A stretch of 64,000 bases of DNA from Ambrosia x helenae (Eukaryota; Streptophyta; Magnoliopsida; Asterales; Asteraceae). The stretch covers positions 55,169,081 through 55,233,080 of the forward strand of contig CM061228.1 in assembly GCA_030844895.1 (NCBI GenBank), given 5' to 3'. The notes below the pieces were generated by a model that worked only from the letters and a program-made list of their open reading frames with translations, made no database searches and was not told the origin of the DNA. Shown in pieces: positions 55,305-64,000 of the stretch. The position numbers and the translations under genes are program-made. Each line of letters starts with the position of its first letter. Within the stretch, counting starts at the first letter, position 1.

Positions 55305-58300
55305 CTATTGCTTGGATTGCTTTCGCTCTTGGTCCATCATCTTGTTCAGGAGCTTGATGCGTAGTAAAGTCTTCTGTTTCTTGGTCATTACAGGTTCAAA
55401 AGTTTGTTTCAGCTTTTTCTTTTTAACTTCCGGAACTTCTTGAACCTTCACAAACTTTCCCAATTTCTTATCAAAATCACATCCAGCATTCACACCCCAC
55501 GCAAAGCATAAGAATACCACACGTTGGTATTTGCTTGCTTGCTCACTATCCTTAGCTTCGCAATAAATCAGATTGTAATAAAGCATTATAATATCCTCAT
55601 ACGAACAGTTAATCAACCACATAGGATCAAAAATGTGAATCTTCTTGAAGTCTTTAACACCATCCTTCAACACTATAATAGCCTCTGCAGTCTTCCAATC
55701 GTAATACCACCAAATGAAATACATGGAAAAGTGTTGAGGGATCTGCATCAACAGAATATGTTTCAACACTTTAGGTGGTTTGTACTTTAACGTCACCTTA
55801 GGCATTCCAGTTATCTCATCAATCTCCTTCTTATGAACAATCCGTTTAGGATACTGAGGAGTAAACAAGTTCCACCTAGTTATGCTTTCTCTCGACATAC
55901 GATCTGCAAAGTAAGCAACATGATCATTCACAGAACCTGTCATCTCATGTCTACATATATCACGAATCGCCTAGTATGGAAGTATCTTCAAATCATGGAA
56001 TCTGTCAAAGTACAGTATTCCTTTTTCCCACTTAACAGCTACACACTTCAACTGTTTCACAAACTTCCATCCCAAAGCTTTCCCTTTAAACAACTCTTTA
56101 TGGAACTTGTAGAAGCTGCCCTGAATCTCTGTCTTTGGACGATTAGCTTCTTTCTCCTTCAGCTTTCTCAACAACTCTTTCAAAGTATCAGATTGTTCAG
56201 TGTTTGGCTTATCACAATCTGGAAATACTTCTTCAACAAATCTCTTACTCTTTTCATGAGCAAGTTTCTCGGCCTCTTTCAACAACTCGTAAATAAATTC
56301 AGGAAATCCAGAATCTTTATTTTTCTTGAAGTATTCTGGATATTCCTCACTCGTTATATCTTCAATCTCAACTTCCTCAAACACTAGCATGTCTCTATCA
56401 TCAGAATGATTACCTGCTTCTTTCTTAGGTAAATTAAGAATCTGATTATCAATCAATAACTCCTCCAGAGTCTTTCCAACTTGTTTCGCCAGTCCTTCTA
56501 AAATCACTTCAGACATGGCCACAGAAACTTCTCCATCCTCTAAATCAGGATCATTATATTCCAACTCAAATCTCATATCACTGGACTCAAATATCTCAGG
56601 GAATCTACCAGTCATTTCTATAGTCCAAACTCTGTCTATCAACATCTGGCGATACATATTCTTATCTTCATCAGATAAGGATCTTATCTTCTCATTCCAA
56701 AAGATACTATCATCGTCAACATTACCACCAGGAGCCTTTGAGCTAGATTCTCCTACACCTTTTCCAGATCCTCTCTTCTCGCACTTATACTTGTCAGTGT
56801 CTTCATCATCATCATCAATGTCAAAACTTGCAGAGCTGTTACCTTTTCCTGAATCATCTCCCGAACCATCATCATCACCATCTTTCTTCTTCTTAGGATC
56901 TTTACCAGCATCCTCATCTAATTCAACATCTTCTTCTTCCTCTTCATCGGATGGTTCGAAATCAACTTCTTCTTCATCACGCTCCTTATCCTCTTTACCA
57001 GCTTGCAATTGAGGAGCTCTAGAGTGCAAGTCTTTAATCAAATTATCCATACTCTTGTTACTCTCTTTCAGCTTCTTATTCTCCTCTTTGATAGCAATGT
57101 ATCTCCTGGTGTTTCTCTGTTCGTGCTTCAACAACTTCTTGTTTTCTTTCTGAAGTTGTTTTATCTTGGCTTCAAGAGCTTCTTGATTCTCATGAGATGT
57201 TTCAACAACGTCTAACATCTTCTTATCATTGTTTCTCAAATGTTCTATCTCTACTTGTTGCTGATTAATAATTTTCATCATGTCAGCAAGCTTCTGGTTC
57301 ACAGCTGTCATAACATCACTGTCTACTGTAATCTTTGGTGGTGTTGAAGCTTCAGCAGCAGAAAACTTTCCTTTCTTCAATTTCTTTAACACCCTGTCTA
57401 ATGCACTATTGAACTCATCAGTTGGTAACTCAGTCGGTTCAGCAGTAGTTGTTGTCTTTTGCTTCTTAGCAGCTGGTGATGTGATTGGTGATTTAGAGCT
57501 AGATCCTGGTGGCAGTTTCTTTCCAGCAACCAATATCTCAATGTCTCTAGCCCTTTTCTCCATTGGCTTCAGTACCTTCTCTTTCTTCTTGTACTGTGGC
57601 TTCTTTTGTTTTTCACCTGACTTTGGCGATCCCACAAAGTCTTCGGATTCCAATCCTAATCCTTCATCAGTTTCATCCATCGCAACAAGACTTTTTGTCC
57701 TTTGCTCTTCCAAAGACTTATTAAGACTAACAGACTCACCAGCCATAGTGGCCTTGGGTGTGGTGCTCTTTACAGTTTCGCTATCCGAATCCCATCGTTC
57801 ATCCTCTTGTGTCTCTTCAGAATCAACCGACACTTCATCCATTAAGTGTAAACCTTTCTTTGAAACACTCCTTTTCCTTCTTGACACCTTCTTTTGAACA
57901 GGTTCAGCATCATCTTGTTTCTCTTTGTCCTTTCCAGTCTTTGCAGCAATATTTATCACTTGACGCTTTCTCTTAGCATCAGGATCTACTGGAAACAATG
58001 GATTGTCTTCATCTAATTCACTATTATCTTGTCTAACCTTATCAGGACCTGGATCTTCATAATCTTCCTTGATCAGATGACCAAAAAGATTCTTCATAGG
58101 TGGTCTTTCATTCATCGCCACACCCTTATAACCTTTCATCCTGACAAGTGTGTTCAAACTCATGTGATCCTGAACTACAATCTGTTTAGGATCTCTCTTC
58201 AAGTTCTTATACTTCAAATCAAAGACCATCTGAAGAAATCTCGGATATAATAGAAACTTCTTGCTCCTTAACCCTCTAAGTGGTTCTAACACGTGTTCTA

Positions 58301-58878
58301 TAACATACCTGATACAATGAACGGTTTGTTCAATATAAGAGCCACCATCAAAGAACTGATGCTCTTTCTCATCAAATCCTACCCACCACTTGCTCATCCG
58401 AACACATGTATCATGACATGAGCAAGATATTTAAACTGAGGACATAACTTCCCTTTGTGTAATGAACCGTCAGTGATTGGTCCATTATACTTCATTCGAA
58501 GGAAGCATTTCCTTTGCTCAGTCCAAGACAATTCTCTGGGATCTGTCTTTACATCTTCCAGCTTCAACGCCTCTCTAATATCATCTTCAGAGATAATCAC
58601 CAACTCTCCCTGAATCTTACTAACAATCGCCGATTCACCTTCCCAAAAGTCCATCTTGGCATTTGTCCAAAACTCTCTTTGGTGATAGCAATAGCGTCAA
58701 TAACACGACTCCTCTTCAAAAACTCTATGATCCCAGCAAATTCAGTATGCTTCTTTAAGTCGCCTAAGTACGCACAGCAATTGTGTACCGGTTCGAATGG
58801 CAAATCATCAATCTGTTCCTTCCCGGTTGCTTGCCCTGAAGATCCAGCGGGAACACTAGCACTTCCCTGTTCAGACAT
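55305..58878 (-). pseudogene. Sire-3 ORF3, full length but broken
   Basis: ATG at 58878 (MSEQGSASVPAG) to the stop at 55305. Pieces: HNCCAYLGDLKKH near the N-terminus, then a small deletion that removes the TP..IYRDI part and shifts the frame (about 58680). Next MDFWEGESAIVSK … HVMIHVFG, then TGA/TAG stops and a further shift at about 58280-58400. After that a long frame down to 55971 holds LYPRFLQMVFD, VDSEETQEDERWDSD, coiled coil and acidic clusters. A single TAG at 55971 is followed by AIRDICRHEM and the C-terminal domain (WYYDWKTAEA, IFDPMWLINC). The same domain order as Sire-2 shows that ORF3 is an old, conserved part of the family. Confidence 0.88.
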
Positions 58879-58910
58879 AGTTAGGCTGCAAAACAAATCA
58901 AACAAACATG
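58878..58910 (-). promoter_or_regulatory. probable 3' splice site before ORF3 (Sire-3)
   Basis: GTTTGTTTGATTTGTTTTGCAG| on the minus strand, exon from 58885, seven bases before the ATG. Confidence 0.6.
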
Positions 58911-61137
58911 TTAAAAACGGACAAAATAAACAAAACTTGAAAATCTTGGTTTTCAAATTCTACATTCGACCAGTCGTTGGTTCGAATGTGAAATCAAGGG
59001 TTCGAATGTGGAATTATAAAGGTTCGAATGTGAAAAACATTTTGAAAAATTATACATTCGACCATTTGTTCCAGGTTCGAGCGTTTAAACATTCACCTTC
59101 GCCCAAATCAGTCACATTCGACCGTTTGAAATGGGGCGAAGGAGACTGACTGTTCATCTCCTTGAACATCAGATTTTAATTTTGTTCGATTTAACCTGCC
59201 ATTTTGATTTGGATACCATCTAACATAACCGATTAAGCATTGCCAATCATCAATTTTACTTAACAAACATTGATTATGTGTTTTCAATCAAAAACTAGGG
59301 TTCGAACATAATAAATCATCAATTGTGCAATCTGTTTAATTTTAACTCTAAGTTTTTGTTCATTCTCCCCCTAAAACACATAAGCAATGAACCCTGATCA
59401 AAAAATTGAACAATTATCATGTTTAAATCGATGTTTAAGGACAGTTAGGGCACGGTTATAAAAGCATCGATTGTGAAGTGAATACTTGATGTTAACCTGC
59501 AAATGATAATAGAAAATGATCAGCGAATCACGACGAACACAATGATATGATTTAGAAAACACGGGCAACAAGATCACTTTATCTCAGATTTTTGAAATTT
59601 TTTTGGAATGAGGTCGAATGTGCAGAAATGGTCTATATAGACTCCACATTCGACCGTTTGACTAGGTTGAATTTGAAGCTGTTTCCACCTTCGACCCTAC
59701 TTAAAGGTTCGAATGTAGAAAAAGGGTTCGAATGTGAAACTATCACATGAACTCTCACATTCGACCGTTTAAAAGGTACGAATGAACAGATGAAATTCCA
59801 CCTTCGACCCAACGAAGGGGCGAATGAAAAATGGAATTTTTGAAAATTTTACCAAATCTCAAAATTTTACCAAATCTCATAATCGAGTCCCGTTCAAAAT
59901 ATTTTTAAACTTTTAAGCATCCGACAGTCATAATTTCTCATTTAAAGATTACAAAGCTCAAATGGTCCATCAAGTTTTTGAAAATCATCATCAACCACCA
60001 TCAGCTATAAAAAAAATAAGATAGAAATGTAAAATCTTTTTGGATTTTCTAAACTTTTTATTAAAACACACCTAAAATCTTTTTGAGTTTTGCATTTTTG
60101 ACGAGAAATGTAAAATACGGAAATGTAAAGATAAAGCAGTAAACATTTTGGGATTTCCGGTAAAGGGATCATATCAGTTATTGAGAAATCTGATCACACC
60201 GTTGATTTTTTGATTTATTATCATTAAAGACAATGTGTGATCTGGCAACTGCTGATATTGTGATCCACATAAACTCACATGCAGACTTTTGTGCATTGCT
60301 TTAGACTGATACTATTATTTTTAGTATAATTTCAATTGTCTGTGGTTCCCACACACACAAAATACTCCGGTATCAAGAATTAAATGCACAAAGACTCATT
60401 GTAACACGTGATTATGCTTTCGTCATCTGTAATTTACAAGGTATAAGGCACAGAGGTATACAGGTCAGCAAATCAATGTAACAAAGTAACATGTGCACTC
60501 TACCAGGTTGAGGGCTGATATCAATCATGATTTGCATTAGTGATTGGATACGATGTAATAGATAATCTTTGATTATCGTCATACATGGAAAGTTCCTCAA
60601 TTCGGTAACTTTAGGATTTGGCTTTAAAGCTCTTTTAGAAAGACACCCTATCTAATCTAGGTCCGTAATGACTTACAGCAGAAGATCAGAAAGGCTATCC
60701 CCAGACAACTAATAACCTAACGACCCAAAACCTCCGAGTTTTGTACAAATACCCTATCAAACAAAATTACGGCACTAAGACCGTATGCCCATGAGGAGTT
60801 CATCCACATAACAATTCCTTTGATATGTATGTATCAGGCACGCAGTATTAGATCTACGAAGCCTATCAGCACATCACACAGACTCAAACACACGCCTTAT
60901 ATTGCATTACATGTCTTTAGAATGTGTCATATCCTCACGGATGTACTATCATTTGCCCTTTTTCTCTAGAAAATCATTTTGGGTTTTCTAATTTTTATGG
61001 ATTTTTGAATTTTTCAATGTTTTTGGGTTTTCAGAAAATAAATTCTAACTAAAAATGTAAAACATATTTTTGAATTTTTGTAATTTTTCTCAAAAGCAAT
61101 AAAAACTAAACTAAAAAGCGATAAACTAAGGTGGTGA
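58911..61137 (-). other. Sire-3 spacer between pol and ORF3
   Basis: Non-coding. Motif arrays at about 58960-59140 and 59620-59825, PPT-like box CTCCCCCTAAAAC at about 59366, conserved block at about 60140-60955 (shared GGTTCCCACACACAC, TACAGGTCAGCAAAT, GTTCCTCAATTCGGTAAC). Confidence 0.75.
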
Positions 61138-62720
61138 TTAGTCCTGTTTTTCTTTTATACCATTAGCTTTCAAAAGATAGTCAAATCTAGAATTATCAAA
61201 AGCTTTGGTAAAAAGATCTGCACGTTGATAGTCAGTGTGGATTTTGACCATATCGATCCACTCTCTAGCGTAACAATCACGGATAAAATGATATTTGAGT
61301 GATTTACTAAGTCTTTTGTTAATACAATTGCGGCTTCGTTGTCACAGTAAATAGGGGTTTTAAGAAATTGCAAACCGTAGTCCACCATCTGTTGTTGTAT
61401 CCAAAGAACCTGTGAGCAGTAGCTTGATGCTGAGACGTATTCTGCTTCACATGTGGATAAGGCAACCGCGGTCTGCTTCTTGCATTGCCAAGTCACGAGC
61501 CTGCTCCCCATAAACTGGCATCCAGCCGTTGTGGATTTGTTGTCTTTGTCACAGCCACCCCAATCTGCATCACTAAAAGCGATTAGGTCAAAATTATCAT
61601 CATTAGGGTACCATAGTCCTTTCGACGGACAACCCTTCAAATATTTAAGGATACGTTAGACAGCTGCAAGATGACTCTGTTTCGGCTTTGACTGATAACG
61701 TGCACAGAGACATGTGGCAAACATTATATCTGGTCTGGAAGCGGTGAGGTACATAAGAGATCCGACGATTGCTATGTATGTAAATGGGTCAGTTAGTTCC
61801 CCCTTAGCATCAACACCAAAGCCTAGGAAAAATTGCATCTCTCCCATCGCGCTCATCTCAAACTTTTCCTGCATAACACGTTCAAGTTCTCTGCATAGAA
61901 GTTCGTTAGTAGAACCAAAAATAATGTCTTCAACATAAATCTAGACTAGAAGCAAGTCATCACCTGTTCGTTTAGTGAATAGTGTGCAATCTACCAAACC
62001 TCACTTAAATCCTTGGGAAAGAAGATACGTGCTCAGCTCCTCATACCATTGCCTCGGAGCCTGGTGCAACCCGTAAAGAGATTTGTTTAGAATGTAGACC
62101 TTATCCCGGTGAATAGGATCTTCAAAGCCTGGTGGTTGACCTAAGAAAACTTCCTCCTTGACCACACCATAAAGAAACGCGCTTTTGACGTCCATTTGAT
62201 ACACCTTAAATTTCTTGTATGATGCAAACGCCAGAAACATTCGAATAGCCTCTAAGCATGCAACCGGTGCATAAATCTCATGTAATCAATTCCTTCAACT
62301 TGATGAAAGCCTTGTACGACCAAACGAGCTTTGTTCCTGACAATCACTCCTCTATCATCTTTCTTACACTTGAACACCCATTTTGATCCTATCTTCTTTC
62401 ATCCTGAGGGTAAATCTGTCAGTGTCCACACGCCGATTTTCTGAAACTGTTATAACTCCTCTTGCATAGCTTCTACCCAAGCATCATCCAAAAGAGCGTC
62501 CTTGTATGTTCGCGGCTCAACCTGCGAAACATAACAAGCAAAAGATCAGTCATTTTGAAAACCTGATTTTTGGATTTTGGCATATAAAGCAAGAGCGCCA
62601 AGGTTTTCTGGTGAGTTTGCATTCCTCAGTTGACCTCTCGTCATCACACTGCAACCAGGATCACCAATAACTTGCTCGATCGGGTGAATCCGATGTATCC
62701 GAGATTCCGGATAATCAGGT
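61138..62720 (-). pseudogene. pol: Sire-3 RT and RNase H, with internal deletions
   Basis: RNase H frame 61170-61640 has SDADWGGCDKDNKS, STCEAEYVS and YCDNEAA. Its end (DLVNHSN) lacks about 11 residues found in Sire-1 and is frameshifted. RT pieces: MDVKSAFLYGVVKEEVF (62001-62240) and GEMQFFLGF joined directly to GVDAKGEL, a loss of about 40 codons after the YVDD region. A one-base loss near 62281 and stops at W and R codons break the rest. Confidence 0.9.
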
Positions 62721-62734
62721 ACTTGAACTCCCGT

Positions 62735-64000
62735 CTAAGTAGTTAAGTTCTCTGCGGAATCCAGATCATTACCCACATTTGATGATGAAGCACCATGCGG
62801 ATTTGGGTTCACTGGTGGTGTCTCTATAGCAAACTCTGGAACAGCTTCACTTGTAACATCATCGTCATCTTCAGATTCTGATGAATTAAGAGTTGTGGAA
62901 GCTTCCTGAAATACCTCTTCTTCAACTACAGGAGCATTGGTATCATTAAAAGCTGTTTGGGGGTTTACAGTGATCGGACACACCAACGGTGATGTCACTG
63001 CGTTTTCGACCTCGTAATATAATCGTAATACAGCTTCTTCAACCAAGCTATCTAGATTGAATGATTCAAAGAAATCCTTGTAATCAAACATCCAGTCTGG
63101 ACCGCTTCCTCGTACATTCTGAGTATATCTTTGTACTTCGACATTAGCCCACTCCTCGACCTGACGAGTTCGTTTGTTGAAAACCCATTTGAGCAGGGTT
63201 GCATATCCAACAAAGAATCCTTCTTCAGCCTATGGTGCGAACTTCTCAGATGGATTAAGCATTGTACATGGAGCTCCAAACGGTTCTAGATACTCTAAGT
63301 TCGGCTTTCGTGGATTCAACAGCTCATAAGATGTTTTGCCAAACTTCTTCACCGTTAAAACACGATTAAGAGTATAACAAGCTGCGTAGATTGCTTCGTT
63401 CCAGCATATTACTGGAAGATTTGAGTCCGCGAGCATTGTTCTTGCCGTTTCAATTAGAGTCCTGTTTTTGCGTTCGGCGACACCGTTCTGTTGTGGGGTA
63501 TACGGAGCACTGTATTCATGATGAATACCTTTGTTTTCACAAAGAGTGTCCATCTGTGCATTTTTAAACTCTGTCCCATTATCACTCCTAATTCTCTTGA
63601 TCTTGAGACCATAGATATTTTCCAATCGAGTGAACAGAACTTTCAAATTATCAAACGTGTCGCTCTTATGGTGCAAGCACATGACCCATGAAAATCTTGA
63701 AAAGTCATCAGTAACCACAAGACAGTACAATTCACCAGCATGACTTTTACGTTTGACCGGTCCAAACAGATCCATGTGCAAACGCTCAAGTGGCAGTTCA
63801 ACAGAAATGACTTTCTTTGGCTTATGGGATGGATTGTGCTGCTTACCCTTCTTGCAACTCATACACTTGTCGTTTAAGTGAAAATGTTTAGCATTCACGC
63901 CTGTGACAAGTTCATTCTTCACCAATTGATTCATCTTTCGAAAGTGATTGTGTCCCATCCTCCTATGCCACATGATTGATTCTTTTTCAGTAGCCTTGGA
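62735..64000 (-). pseudogene. pol: Sire-3 integrase (cut by the window end)
   Basis: Zinc site WHRRMGHNHF … CMSCKKGKQH; catalytic MDLFGP, SDNGTEF and AERKNR present. In-frame TAG at 63230 (FAP-stop-AEEG) and at 62735 (Sire-1 has Gln there). Clearly divergent from Sire-1 and Sire-2, which are close to each other. The protease would lie right of 64000. Confidence 0.92.

Larger units (their letters stand above)
54753..64000 (-). mobile_element. Sire-3: third Sirevirus, different subfamily, 5' part beyond the window
   Basis: 3' LTR, PPT, ORF3, spacer and pol down to the integrase are visible. Motif arrays here use TTCGACC more than TTCGCCC. More decayed than Sire-1 and Sire-2: multiple frameshifts, stops and deletions in both pol and ORF3. 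Inserted in Tat gag (left flank TCCTT); the right duplication is out of view. Confidence 0.9.

Overview
The window is intergenic DNA from a large, repeat-rich plant nuclear genome. I infer a eudicot, plausibly Asteraceae, from the look of the element families; that part is recall, not something the sequence proves. I found no intact host gene, rRNA or tRNA. Almost everything is nested transposable elements, and their boundaries can be read from target-site duplications, primer-binding sites (PBS), polypurine tracts (PPT) and terminal motifs.

Layout. 1-10594: 5' two thirds of a minus-strand Ty1/copia element of the Sirevirus type (Sire-1), cut by the left window edge. 10595-14815: rearranged Ty3/gypsy Tat-type pol (plus strand) between inverted copies of its own 3' region. 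14816-18620: old unrecognised sequence. 18637-46311: one very long gypsy LTR (about 3.85 kb once insertions are removed), probably chromovirus/Tekay-like. It was split first by a Helitron (20265-23530) that carries a piece of an FKBP15-like gene, and by a complete minus-strand Sirevirus (Sire-2, 24755-45308, 499-bp LTRs). Sire-2 itself has a 5.4-kb chimeric insertion (39639-45056) inside its 5' LTR. 46312-47640: decayed remains of the chromovirus. 47869-54752: decayed minus-strand Tat element with its antisense ORF, broken at its gag by a third Sirevirus (Sire-3, 54753 to the window end, minus strand).

The Sireviruses are the core of the window. Reading on the minus strand the order is 5' LTR, PBS (initiator tRNA-Met type), leader, very large gag with two CCHC knuckles and a coiled coil, pol (protease, integrase, RT, RNase H), a 2-kb conserved spacer, a third ORF of about 1200 codons in the position of env, PPT, 3' LTR. 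ORF3 has no visible signal peptide or membrane segment. It has a conserved N-terminal domain, a basic/serine-rich middle, a coiled coil, a run of acidic residues and a conserved C-terminal domain. All three ORF3 copies have a consensus-looking 3' splice site a few bases or less upstream of the ATG, and a similar site lies at the gag/pol junction. This suggests that both pol and ORF3 may be expressed by splicing.

Other signals: arrays of a short motif (TTCGCCC and its reverse complement) decorate the Sirevirus LTR promoters, leaders and spacers, and a different palindromic motif (CATCCTGAGGATG-like) is scattered through the Tat elements. The 5.4-kb nested insertion has LTR ends of the U5 type at both termini and a perfect 5-bp duplication, so it is not an ordinary LTR element. 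Every autonomous-looking element here carries at least one stop or frameshift, including Sire-2, whose LTRs are almost identical.
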